Positions 18,096 to 26,841 of a stretch of 64,000 bases of DNA are shown piece by piece. The notes below the pieces were generated by a model. It was not told where the DNA came from. It saw only the letters and a program-made list of their open reading frames with translations, and did no database searches. Numbering within the stretch: position 1 is the first letter of the stretch; each line of letters starts with the position of its first letter. The position numbers were made by a program, and so were the translations under genes. Source of the DNA: CAIXZV01 sp963697365 (GTDB taxonomy: Bacteria; Chloroflexota; Limnocylindria; Limnocylindrales; CSP1-4); NCBI GenBank assembly GCA_963697365.1, contig CAVONT010000002.1, positions 114,017 to 178,016 of the forward strand, in the 5' to 3' direction.

Positions 18096-18808
18096 CAGCG
18101 TGCGTCGTGGGTCAGCGTGGGGCGACGCTCAGTTGCCCGGCTGCCGGCCCCTGGCGACGTCGACCTGAGCACGTCGATGGCCGCGATAGCGGCGATCACC
18201 ATGCCGGCCACGAAGACGGGCCACGGGTACGGCCCGGGCAGGCCACCGGCCAGCACGTCGCCGGCACCGAGCACGTACGACAGGATCACGATCAGCCCGC
18301 CGGCCACGCAGGCCACGAGGTGCCACCGGCGGACCGTGATCCGCCTCCCGGCATCGAGCGCGCGGGCGGTGGCCAGGCCGAAGCCGATCAGCGCGAGACT
18401 GACGGCCACCGGCGACCACACGGGCCCGACCCAGGGGACGGGGATCAGGAACAGCAGGTCCGTCGCCGCCGGCGAGGCCGGCCAGCCCGCGAACAACCAC
18501 AGGAACACGTAGTACCCGATGTCCCACGTGCCGAACACGACGGCTGCCCAGGCGAGGCGCTCGAGCCACGTCCGGCCGGCAAGGATGCCGACCGCCGCGA
18601 TCATGACCAGGGTTGCCGCCTCGCGCCCGACCTCCACCCAGCCGAGGTTCCCGAAGGCATCAGCGGGCTGCAGCGGGAAGAGCACGCCGACCTGGCCACC
18701 GAGCGCCGCGGTGAGATAGACGACGACGGCGGCCTCGAGGTAGGCCATGGCGACGGCGTAGGCGATGACGGTGGCGGCGCGGGCGCGGAAGGACAGCACG
18801 GGCTGCAT
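17954..18808 (-). CDS. polytopic membrane protein of unknown function
   Basis: Begins at ATG 18808 with QPVLSFRARAATVIAYAVAM. Six or so hydrophobic helices follow, with AYLEAAVVVYLTAALGG, GTWDIGYYVFLWLFAGWPAS (conserved-looking aromatic D-I-G-Y-Y) and a final helix ending in AAIAAIDVLRS. The last 55 codons after that helix (from about 18170) are antisense to the 3' end of the SGNH hydrolase and do not look like protein. An indel near 18175 would give a stop at 18129-18131 instead, so the true 3' end is uncertain. No family recognised. Confidence 0.6.
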   Translation of the reverse strand: MQPVLSFRARAATVIAYAVAMAYLEAAVVVYLTAALGGQVGVLFPLQPADAFGNLGWVEVGREAATLVMIAAVGILAGRTWLERLAWAAVVFGTWDIGYYVFLWLFAGWPASPAATDLLFLIPVPWVGPVWSPVAVSLALIGFGLATARALDAGRRITVRRWHLVACVAGGLIVILSYVLGAGDVLAGGLPGPYPWPVFVAGMVIAAIAAIDVLRSTSPGAGSRATERRPTLTHDARCYRRSDRSTSCAMWRCPAFVGWMPSPLMNLWLAPANQAPESGSMNTA

Positions 18809-18961
18809 GACGTGGATGGTTGCACGGTCGTGACGCTGCCGCCGGTTCCTCCACCGTGTTCCGGTTGTGTCCAGCGAGCACCACACCCATCGGTGGTAGT
18901 GTGCGCCGACGAGGGCCCTCCTCGGGACCGCCCGCTTGCGGGCACCGGAACGAGTGGTGAC

Positions 18962-19234
18962 ATGACGCCGTCGTGCGAGCACCTCAAGGCGGACGGGCGG
19001 GTCGGGCCGCCGCTCGCGGTCTGCTCCTCGTGCATCGAGACCGGCGGTACGTGGGTCCACCTGCGCCAGTGCCTCACCTGCGGCCGCACGGGCTGCTGCG
19101 ACCAGAGCCCCAGCCGACACGCCACCGCCCATTTCCACGAGACGGGGCACCCGGTGATCCGGAGCGCCGAGCCGGGCGAGGCCTGGTGGTGGTGCTACCC
19201 CGACGACATCCTGTACGAGCCGACCTCTCCCTGA
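18962..19234 (+). CDS. UBP-type zinc-finger protein
   Basis: 90 residues: CEHLKADGRVGPPLAVCSSC, then WVHLRQCLTCGRTGCCDQS and HATAHFHETGHPVIRS. The spacing of Cys and His and the G-x-x-G-C-C core match the ubiquitin-hydrolase (UBP/ZnF-UBP) finger, which recurs in bacteria as a stand-alone domain. In eukaryotes it reads the free C-terminal Gly-Gly of ubiquitin; the bacterial role is unknown. It sits 31 bp upstream of the ferritin-like gene and is probably co-transcribed with it. Confidence 0.8.
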   Translation: MTPSCEHLKADGRVGPPLAVCSSCIETGGTWVHLRQCLTCGRTGCCDQSPSRHATAHFHETGHPVIRSAEPGEAWWWCYPDDILYEPTSP

Positions 19235-19265
19235 CCCATCCCCCACCACCGCACCGAGGCGTCCC

Positions 19266-20604
19266 ATGAGCGAGATCCCCGGCCTGGGCCCGCAGGGCCC
19301 GCTGGCAAGTGTCCTGGACGTCCGGCGAGGACCCGACGACCCGCACACGGGAGGGCTGGAGCACCGCGAGGCCCTGATCTACACGCTGGGCAAGGCTGCC
19401 GGAGCTCGAGCACCTCGTGATGCTCCAGTACCTGTTCGCCGCGTTCTCGCTCAAGCAGACAGTGGAGGAGGGACTGACGCCGGAGGCGCTCGCCGCCGTG
19501 AAGCGCTGGCGCGCGACGCTGCTCGAGATCAGCGCCCAGGAGATGCTCCATCTCGCGCTTGTCCAGAACCTGCTGACCGCGGTCGGAGCCGCGCCGCGCC
19601 TGGCCCGACCGAACTTCCCGATGCCTGCCTATGCCTACCCTGCCGGCGTCCGGATCGAGCTGCTGCCGTTCGGCGAGGCCGCCCTGCGCCACTTCGCCTT
19701 CCTGGAGCGGCCCGACGGCATGGACGTCGAGGACGCGGAGGGGTTCGAGGCGATCGCCCAGGCGGTCCCGCTGCCCCACGACGAGGCCGACCAGATCGTC
19801 CCCCACCTCCAGGAGTTCGACACCATCGGCCAGCTCTACCGCTCGATCCAGGCTGGCCTGGAGTACCTCGACACGCGGCTCGGCTCGGGTCGCCTGTTCA
19901 TCGGGCCGCCGGACGCGCAGGCGACCGAGGAGCACTTCCGGTGGCCCGAGCTCGTCGCCGTGACAGACCTGGCGTCCGCGAAGGCGGCCATCGACACGAT
20001 CGTCGAGCAGGGCGAGGGCGCACGGGGCGAGTGGCGCGACGCGCACTTCGGGCGCCTGCTGGGCATCCTCGACGAATACCTCGAGCTCAAGCAGGCGGAC
20101 ACGTCATTCGAGCCGGCCCGGGCTGTCGTCGCCGCCAACGTCCGGCCGCAGCCGACTGGAGTCGTGGTGCCGCTCATCACGGACCCCGGCACCACGCGGG
20201 CGATGGACCTGCTCAACGTGTCCTACGAGGTCCTGCTCCAGCTGCTGTCCCGCTACTTCGCCCACACCGACGAGACGCCCGAGCAGCTCCAGGTCCTGGC
20301 CGACGTGTCGGTGGGCCTCATGTACACCTCGATCAAGGTGCTTGGCGGCGTCGTGACCACCCTGCCCGTCGGTCCGGACATGCCGGGCGTCAAGGCCGGT
20401 CCGGGGTTCGAGCTGTTCTACCAGGTCGACTACCTCCTGCCGCACAAGGAGGCTGCGTGGGTCCTGATGGAGGAGCGCCTCCGGGACGCCGCGGCCTTCG
20501 CCCGCCGCTGCGGCCAGATGTGCACGCCGGCCCTCATGGAGCCGCTGGCCAGGGTGGCGCGGTCGCTCGAACGGTACGCCGACCAGCTACGGGATGCGGC
20601 CTGA
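19266..20604 (+). CDS. ferritin-like (iminophenylpyruvate dimer synthase/VioB-type) domain protein, one frameshift
   Basis: About 445 residues. The N-terminal helix carries EHREALIYTLGKA and, after an indel near 19400, ELEHLVMLQYLFAAFSLK. It is followed by EISAQEMLHLALVQNLLTAV and APRLARPNFP. The Glu-x2-His pairs in two successive helices form the dinuclear metal site of the ferritin-like domain shared with VioB/RebD-type proteins. A second helical half (DLLNVSYEVLLQLLSRYFAH, GGVVTTLPVGPDMPGVKAGP) completes the usual length. In pigment pathways this fold couples indole-pyruvate imines, but most genomic copies lie outside such clusters, as here. The substrate is therefore unknown. Upstream, 31 bp away, is a UBP finger. 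Confidence 0.75.
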
Positions 20605-20705
20605 CCAGCGAAGGATCGACACGGTTCGGACGATCGCGACGCACATTGGCGGCGAGCGCCGGTTCGGAGCCTCTTCGCGACCCCGCCCTCCCAGCCTGCG
20701 CCCGC

Positions 20706-20735
20706 TTGAGGTGATGCTGGGTCGTGAGGTAGGAT
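20706..20735 (+). promoter_or_regulatory. sigma-70-type promoter of tRNA-Gly
   Basis: TTGAGG (20706-20711), an 18-bp spacer and TAGGAT (20730-20735) precede the tRNA by 13 bp, placing the transcription start close to 20742. Confidence 0.5.
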
Positions 20736-20748
20736 TCGGTCCTCCCGA

Positions 20749-20824
20749 GCGGGAGTAACTCAGCTGGCAGAGTGTCTGCTTCCCAAGCAGAATGTCGCGG
20801 GTTCGAATCCCGTCTCCCGCTCCA
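20749..20824 (+). tRNA. tRNA-Gly (anticodon CCC)
   Basis: A 76-nt cloverleaf with acceptor GCGGGAG/CTCCCGC and encoded CCA. D-arm ACTC...GAGT; anticodon stem TCTGC/GCAGA with loop TTCCCAA (anticodon CCC at 20782-20784); T-arm GCGGG-TTCGAAT-CCCGT. It reads glycine codon GGG. No further tRNA genes adjoin. Confidence 0.97.
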
Positions 20825-21092
20825 CTTCCCTCGGCTGACGGCGTGACGGCGTGATTCCGCGCCCGCCGGCCGGCCGATCGGGCGGAGCGGTGCGGTGCGG
20901 AGGGGTTGCCAGCAACGGTCCCGGCCGTGGCTTCCCGGGCCGCAGGCACCATGACATGCTGCCCGGGGGGACATCGTGTTCACGACGACATCCTGCCCGC
21001 TGAGGTCGGGACCGGAGGAGCGGAACGCAGGCGTGATCTGCAACGAGGCACCGAGCATCGGACCTGGTTCTGGAGCCGGGCGAGGAGCGTGA

Positions 21093-21377
21093 TCAGCCGC
21101 CCTGCGCCCGCTCGAGCGCCTCGAGCGCTGCCTCAATGACGTCCCGTTCCTGCTCGTTGGCGATGCGGGCGTCGTCGAGCCGCGGACGCGGGAGTACGAC
21201 GACGGCACTCGCCGAGTGAAGCGCGACGGGGCGGCCCTCGATCCCGAACGGCGCGCCGACCGACGCGACCACCCGTGCCCGGCTCGTCTCCGCCTCCGAC
21301 GCCTGGTTCAGCCGCGCAGTGACACCCGTGTCCACCATCGCAAGGACATCGGCTGGCAGCCTGTCGTCATGCCTCAC
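21093..21377 (-). CDS. small uncharacterised acidic protein
   Basis: 94 residues, GTG start at 21377 lying inside the last codons of the TPR gene (11-base overlap), which implies translational coupling. Text such as VLAMVDTGVTARLNQASEAE and ERDVIEAALEALERAQ suggests two helices flanking a beta-rich centre. No family recognised. It is the last gene of a three-gene unit (toroid-GGDEF, TPR, this). Confidence 0.5.
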   Translation of the reverse strand: MRHDDRLPADVLAMVDTGVTARLNQASEAETSRARVVASVGAPFGIEGRPVALHSASAVVVLPRPRLDDARIANEQERDVIEAALEALERAQGG

Positions 21378-22638
21378 TGAGCGCCAGTTGAAGCCATGCC
21401 CACGCTTGGGTCGTCAGGTGCCCGCGGAGGGCGACAGCCTCCTCGAGCAGCTCGCGCCGTTCGGCAGCCTCGTCAGAGCCGGACGCCACGGCAAGGAGAA
21501 GCGCCGACCTGGTGTCCCCGTCCCTCACGCTCGTGAGCCCACGGCGGTATGCGGCTTCCGCCTCGCCGTGCCGGCCGAGCTGCGCTAGCGCCTCACCTGC
21601 GTAGAGATCGAGCATCCCGACGGGTCCGACTGTCGCGGGCAGCGAGCGCAGGAGGTGCAGGCGCTGCACGGGATCACTGGCCCCGTCGTCGGCGCGGATG
21701 GCGACCGCCGCCACGACGTGCGGCAGCCGGTCAGCCGCCACCTCTCGCGCGATCCAGGCGTAGCGTCGGCAGTAGAACCATCCCGGTGCAAGTCGCTCGG
21801 TCTCGTCGAACGCCCGGGCAGCGGCCGCCGCGTTGCCCGCGTCCAGCAGGGCAATGCCCGCCTGGTAGGCGGGGTCGGGATCGAACGGGTCGAGCACCCG
21901 AGCCTCCTCGAATCCCCGAAGCGCCTCGTCCGTCCGCCCCGCGGACGCGGCGGCTGCGGCCAAGGCAGACGTCCGGGACGCGCGCCCGATCGACGGGCGG
22001 TTGCGGCGGTACTCCGCCTTGATCCGCAGGGGGCCTCCACTGGCACGAAGCGCGGCAGGCAGGTCGTCGAGTTCGTACCGCACACCATCGAGCACCGCGA
22101 TCACCCGCAGCAGGGGTTCGCCGGCCGCGACGATCTGCGCCTGGCGGAGATGGAAGACAGCCTCGTCGCCGTCATGCAGGGCTGCGAGCAGTTCAGCGTC
22201 GCTCGCGGCGGTATCGGTGTGCCCCAGGTAGCGATGAATGTCATACGCATGGTTGAGGGCGCCCCGCAGGTTCACCCGCAGGCCGGTGTGCAGGCAGTGG
22301 GCGACGGCCTCCTCGATGCGCTGCTCGGCCTCATCGAGGCGCACGGCCTCGAACGAGACCCTCGCGAGGGCGATCAGCGCGACCGCCCGGGCTTCGGCCA
22401 GATGGGGCTGCTCGGGCGCCGCGTCAATCAGGTCAAGCGCCTCGGTCAGCAGGTTCCGGCTCTCTTCGTAACGTCCTTCGCGAAGGAGCGGGTCTGCACG
22501 ATCGAAGAGCGGCCACCATGGACCCGAGGGCTGCACCGGGCCGTCCGGATGCGGCGCGGCCCTCCCAGGCTCGGCGTGACCCGACGTTGCGGCGCCGGTC
22601 TTGCGGCCGGAGCCGCGTCGCGCGAACCGGCTCAGCAT
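21367..22638 (-). CDS. tetratricopeptide-repeat protein
   Basis: 423 residues starting at ATG 22638 after GGAGGGGG. After a charged N-terminus there are repeated helix-turn-helix pairs with TPR spacing: LFDRADPLLREGRYEESRNL, LIALARVSFEAVRLDEAEQR, RTDEALRGFEEARVLDPFDP, AYQAGIALLDAGNAAAAARA, and EALAQLGRHGEAEAAYRRGL. TPRs bind peptides or partner proteins. No enzymatic domain is present. The gene follows the toroid-GGDEF gene by 28 bp on the same strand and may be its partner. Confidence 0.75.
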   Translation of the reverse strand: MLSRFARRGSGRKTGAATSGHAEPGRAAPHPDGPVQPSGPWWPLFDRADPLLREGRYEESRNLLTEALDLIDAAPEQPHLAEARAVALIALARVSFEAVRLDEAEQRIEEAVAHCLHTGLRVNLRGALNHAYDIHRYLGHTDTAASDAELLAALHDGDEAVFHLRQAQIVAAGEPLLRVIAVLDGVRYELDDLPAALRASGGPLRIKAEYRRNRPSIGRASRTSALAAAAASAGRTDEALRGFEEARVLDPFDPDPAYQAGIALLDAGNAAAAARAFDETERLAPGWFYCRRYAWIAREVAADRLPHVVAAVAIRADDGASDPVQRLHLLRSLPATVGPVGMLDLYAGEALAQLGRHGEAEAAYRRGLTSVRDGDTRSALLLAVASGSDEAAERRELLEEAVALRGHLTTQAWAWLQLALSEA

Positions 22639-22666
22639 CGTCCTGCCCCCTCCCCAGCCGTGCTGG

Positions 22667-24247
22667 TCATGGGTTGGGTGCCGTGGCGACGGCGGGCCTG
22701 GCACCCGCGGGACGAGCCGAGAGGCCTCCGCCGTCGAGGCTCGCAGCGGACGGCATCTCCAGCTGCAGGCCCTCCCTGCACACTACTGGCCACGCCTGCT
22801 TGACCGGGCCGATCTCGGCGCCGAGCCGGTTCCGCGCCTCGACGAGCCGGCCTCCCGTCGTGGTCGTCGTCAGGATGCGGGGCGGGACGACCTCGATGCC
22901 GCCGAGCGCCTCAGCGAAGGCCGCGGGCCAGCGCGAGCGGAGGTCCGCCAGGCGGCCCGACAGGCCCGTGCCACCGGGCGCCCCCAGGGCGATGAACTCG
23001 TCGCCGCCGTCGCGGACCGCCATCGTTCCCGGGACCGACCGGAGGGCCCGCGCGAACGCGGCCAGGGCGAGATCGCCGATCTCCATGCCGTGCTTGTTGT
23101 TCAGCAGCCCGAAGCCCGCGAGGTCGATGAAGGCGACTTCGACCGGCGCCGATGCCAGACCGGGGACCTCCGCCCACAGCCGGCCGATCTCGGTGTAGTA
23201 GCCGAAGTTAGGCAGGCCGGTCCGCCGGTCCCGGTTGGCCAGGGCGACGTGCGGCCAGCGGTACCGCTCGTGGAACGGCCTGTCGACGGCCACGAGCCAG
23301 GCCGCCAGCTCGACGCTCAGCCACGTCGACTCGGGACCCACGGCCCGCCACCACCCGTCGCGTTGCTGGCGGGACGCGATCCGGGCCGCCGTCGGCATCG
23401 GGTCGTGGTCCGGGTCGAGCGAGCCGAGGAGGTCGGCCGCCACGAAGGTGGTGAGCAGGTCCGGGGGATCCTCATCCGCGTCGCCCCAGGATCCGTCACG
23501 CCGCCGCTTGCCAGCGATCCAGGCGGCGAGCGAGGCCACCAGCCTCGGGTGGTAGCCGAGGGCGACCAGGCCCGACGCCAGCTGCGCGCTGCCGGACACG
23601 ATCGGCACGCCGTGGAACGGGAACCGCGTGCCGAGGACGAGACCGCCGCTCCGGCGGGCGCTCGCGGCATAGGCGTCGGCGATGGCGAGGGCATACGGGT
23701 GCAGCAGGCCGAGCGCCCGGGGGCGGCGGGCCAGTGCCCAGAGCGCCCACGTGTCGCCCCATGCGTAGCGCTCCTGGGTCCAGGCCGCTGCGTCGCGCCT
23801 CGCCTTGGGCAAGGCCTCCTCGAGGAGGTCGCGGGACTGCCGCCCCACGTCGTCGGTCCGCTCCGCGGTGGCCGCGAGCAGATCGAGGCTGTCGGCGAGG
23901 ACGAGCGGCAGCAACAGCGCCTCGAGCAGCCGCGGCAGCATCTCCCCGTTGTCCGCGGCCGCCACCGCCCGGTCCCGTGCCCTCCACGGCTGCCAGGCCA
24001 TGGGCGGGCCGACGCGGGCCGGGGACCCTCCGACCAGCCGGGGCCGGATGTCCCACGGGTAGCGGGCGGGGCCGTGCTCCCGCGACCGCAGTGACGCCCA
24101 GTGGTTGACGAGCGGGGCCGGGTCGGCCCCACTGCCCAGGAGGCGCAGCCCCGCCAGGGCGGCCACCGGGAAGAGCTGGTCGCCGGGCACCCCCTCGCGG
24201 ACGAGGGCGCCCCGGCACCTGTCGAGCGCCTCGTCGACGGTGGCCAT
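22667..24247 (-). CDS. alpha/alpha-toroid (prenyltransferase/terpene-cyclase-like) protein fused to a GGDEF domain
   Basis: 526 residues in one frame. Residues about 60-330 are helical repeats with W-G-D/W-W-R signatures (ERYAWGDTWALWALARRP, GKRRRDGSWGDADEDPPDLL, RQQRDGWWRAVGPESTWLSV), like the QW-type repeats of squalene-hopene cyclase and prenyltransferase toroids. No DxDD acid motif is visible, so catalysis is doubtful. Residues about 345-480 are a diguanylate-cyclase fold: RDRRTGLPNFGYYTEI, VAFIDLAGFGLLNNKHG, and intact GGDEF at 414-418. The usual N-D and G-H positions are N-N and G-M, and no RxxD inhibitory site is seen, so activity is uncertain. It heads an operon with TPR and small-protein genes. 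Confidence 0.75.
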   Translation of the reverse strand: MATVDEALDRCRGALVREGVPGDQLFPVAALAGLRLLGSGADPAPLVNHWASLRSREHGPARYPWDIRPRLVGGSPARVGPPMAWQPWRARDRAVAAADNGEMLPRLLEALLLPLVLADSLDLLAATAERTDDVGRQSRDLLEEALPKARRDAAAWTQERYAWGDTWALWALARRPRALGLLHPYALAIADAYAASARRSGGLVLGTRFPFHGVPIVSGSAQLASGLVALGYHPRLVASLAAWIAGKRRRDGSWGDADEDPPDLLTTFVAADLLGSLDPDHDPMPTAARIASRQQRDGWWRAVGPESTWLSVELAAWLVAVDRPFHERYRWPHVALANRDRRTGLPNFGYYTEIGRLWAEVPGLASAPVEVAFIDLAGFGLLNNKHGMEIGDLALAAFARALRSVPGTMAVRDGGDEFIALGAPGGTGLSGRLADLRSRWPAAFAEALGGIEVVPPRILTTTTTGGRLVEARNRLGAEIGPVKQAWPVVCREGLQLEMPSAASLDGGGLSARPAGARPAVATAPNP

Positions 24248-24392
24248 GCTGCGCAAGATCCCCCCATGCGTGTGGGACGATGGTCCTGCCCGTGCCGCGG
24301 CCGGGCCATAGCCCATTGGTACTAGGCCCGGCGGGGCGAAGCGCGCAGTAGGCTCGACCCGGAGGGGGCGAGGTCCCCCGACAGCTTGGGGG

Positions 24393-25007
24393 ATGCACCG
24401 CGAAATGACCGGCGGACGCCCAACCGCACCTACGCTCCGCAGCATCGCGCCGCTGGTGCCAGAGGCCCGGCAGCAGGACCAGAGACTGCCGCAGGGGCCG
24501 ATGGCGCCGTATCTCGGTCCGACGCTGACCGCCAGGGAGATCGCCCGGTCAGCAAGCAACCTGAGTGGCGTCACGCGCTCGGCACTCATGTGGATACGTG
24601 CGTGGCGAGTGCCGCGCCTCTACGGGAGGTCCATCGAGTGCGCCACGGAGCAGCTCGTCGGCCCGTCGCTGGAGGCCTTGCTGGCGGCGGCTCTTCCTGG
24701 CATGCACTGGCAGTGGCGGATCGATGAAGTCGCGCCGCCCCTGCGCAAGTACGGGATCCTCCACGCTCTCCTCAGCGCGCCGATCGACGAAACGACAGGA
24801 GCGCCGATGGCCCTCGAGGTCTGCGGAGAGGTGGTGAGAGCTGGGACGTACCAGCTGGGGCGGGACATGTCGTTCTTCGCGGGGCGCTACGCCAGCACGC
24901 AGGATCCGCATGACATGCCGCTGAGCGGGCCGATAGAGATACGAATTCACGGCGCCGCGTACTCCAACGTCGCCTGGCTGGGGGTCGATGTCCCGTTCTA
25001 CTTCTGA
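24393..25007 (+). CDS. uncharacterised protein
   Basis: 204 residues in a clean frame divergent from the GGDEF gene (about 145 bp apart). It has TLTAREIARSASNLSGVTRS, then GPSLEALLAAALPGMHWQWR, and ends in a beta-rich stretch (SGPIEIRIHGAAYSNVAWLG, DVPFYF). Codon use is somewhat less biased than in its neighbours. No known family or membrane segment is seen. ATG 24393 is the first start; ATG 24405 is possible. Confidence 0.5.
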   Translation: MHREMTGGRPTAPTLRSIAPLVPEARQQDQRLPQGPMAPYLGPTLTAREIARSASNLSGVTRSALMWIRAWRVPRLYGRSIECATEQLVGPSLEALLAAALPGMHWQWRIDEVAPPLRKYGILHALLSAPIDETTGAPMALEVCGEVVRAGTYQLGRDMSFFAGRYASTQDPHDMPLSGPIEIRIHGAAYSNVAWLGVDVPFYF

Positions 25008-25176
25008 GGGCATGCGCGGACCACGGCTCGACGACCCGATCCAGGTCTTCGGGTGCATCTGGTCGAGCGCTGGTCGAGCGAGCTGGAGCCGGTTCGGCGG
25101 CCGATCCCCGCCGGTCGAGGCGGCACTCCGCGCGCCTCCCTTCGCTGGAGTGCCCCGCGATCCAATCAGCCCTCGC

Positions 25177-26545
25177 TCACGACACCTCGCCACTGAGCCG
25201 CTCGAGCTCGTCCACCGCCCGCCGCAGCTCGCCGACGAGGTCCGGCTGGTGGGCCGGGTTGGCGGCCATCGCCTCCACCAGGGCGCGGTGGTACCACAGG
25301 GTGTCGGCGCGCGGCGCGTTGAAGCGGTCCCAGAGGGCGGCGCCCACTCTGCGCAGGTCGGCCAGCATCGAGCGCGTGTTGTGCAGCTTGTCGGCGCCCG
25401 ACACGAGCAGCACGGGCGCGTCCGCTAAGGCCAGGTGCCGGAGGTATCGCTCCTTGCGGGTGCGCCACGGCTCCTTGCGACCGTCCACGCCGGGCACCCC
25501 GTCGGTGCAGCCCTCGACCGTGGCGAGGACCCGAGGACCGAAGCCAGCGACGACGGCGCGGGCCGCGACGGTGTCCCGCACGTCCTCGAGCGCGTCGTGG
25601 AGGAGCCCGGCGATCGCGGCATCCTCGTCGCCGCCGGTACCTCGAGGCACGATCGACGCGACTGCCATCGGGTGCGCGATGTAGGGGACGCCCGATCCCT
25701 TGCGCGCCTGCGCCGAGTGCATCCGCGCGGCGGCGTCGAGCGCTCGGAGCAGGCGCTCGCTGTGGAGCCACTGGTCGCGCGGCGGCTCCGGGACACGGGT
25801 CCGGCCGACGGCCCCGCCGCTCGACGCCGGGAGCGGCAGTTCCAGCTCGAGGACAAGCGGCATGTGGTCGCTGATGTCGCGCCAGGCGTCCGGGTCGCCG
25901 ATCTGGAACGAGCGCACGCGCGGCAGCCACTCCGCCGGCGCGAAGGCGTGGTCCACCAGGTACGGCTGGTCGCGATGGCGCCGCCAGTAGAGGGATGCCG
26001 TCGCCTCGGCTCCGTGCTGCTCGCCACTGCGCGCATGGTGCACGGAGGCATAGCCCTTGGCACCGAGCTCGTCGAGGGTGCCGGCGAAAGACGGATACGA
26101 GGGCCGGTCCCAGCGGAGGTTGTTGTTGAAGTCGCCGATCACCACTGACCGGCCGCGGGCGAGGACCGGCGCGTAGTGGCCCAGCGCCCGGCGCGTGCGC
26201 CAGGAGCGCGGCACCTGGACCGCCTCGCCGGTTCATGGCCCAGACCCCGAGGATGTCCACGTCGAGCGCACCGAGGTGCACCGGGAGGAACCATTCGAGC
26301 GCAGGGTCGAAGGACACGTCGACCGAGGCCTTGAGGTCCGGGCGGGCGAACACGGCCAGCCCCTTCCTGGGCAGGGACCCCGTCCAGCCCACGCGGATGA
26401 GGCCGGGCACCTCCGCGTCGGCGGCACACTCGGCGACGACGGCCACGTCGGGGCTGGGGACGATCGCCGCGAGGCGCTCCGCCTTCGCGCCCGCCAACGC
26501 ACCGTTCGCATTCCAGCCGACCACGGTCAGCGTCCGCTCAGCCAT
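25177..26545 (-). CDS. endonuclease/exonuclease/phosphatase (EEP) domain fused to an HD-type hydrolase (one frameshift)
   Basis: About 455 residues. The N-terminal EEP fold begins RTLTVVGWNANGAL, continues through PDVAVVAECA and, after an indel near 26220, VVIGDFNNNLRWD and WRDISDHMPLVLELELP (catalytic Asp-His of the DNase I-like family). In the same uninterrupted frame an HD domain follows: GVPYIAHPMAVASIV, DEDAAIAGLLHDALEDV and SGADKLHNTRSMLADLRR. H...HD...D is the metal site of RelA/SpoT (MESH1-like) (p)ppGpp hydrolases. The fusion is therefore real, while the N-terminal break is probably an error. The EEP part could cleave nucleic acid, phosphoinositide-like or nucleotide substrates; the HD part hints at nucleotide signalling. 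Both roles are inferred. Confidence 0.75.
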
Positions 26546-26841
26546 GGTTGCCCCCTGTCACCTTCGTCCACCGCCAGACTGCACTGACCCCTCGCCCTGC
26601 GGCAACAGGCGGCGTGATGGTCATCTGCTGGCCGCGCGTTCATGTGCCGCTCATCCTGGGAGATTACCCAGCTGACAGGCCGCCCTCAGCGGCCGCACCC
26701 GCTTCCGGGCTCCTTTCCCCGGGATGACGCCAAGCCTGACGGCTCGAAGCAACCGGAGGCGGGCCTGGTTCCTTCCGATCTGCGCTTCGAGCGCGCCTGG
26801 GATCGCCTCATCCGAGACCGACCGATCGTCACCCGCGATGC

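Noticed and set aside
20534..21208. Minus-strand reading frames across the tRNA, including text such as RETGFEPATFCLGSRHSAS
   Set aside because: This is the well-known false translation of a tRNA-Gly antisense strand; the tRNA is clear and the frames have no other support.
22667..24247. Functional squalene-hopene cyclase
   Set aside because: The DxDD catalytic motif is not visible and the toroid part is too short; only the repeat fold is suggested.
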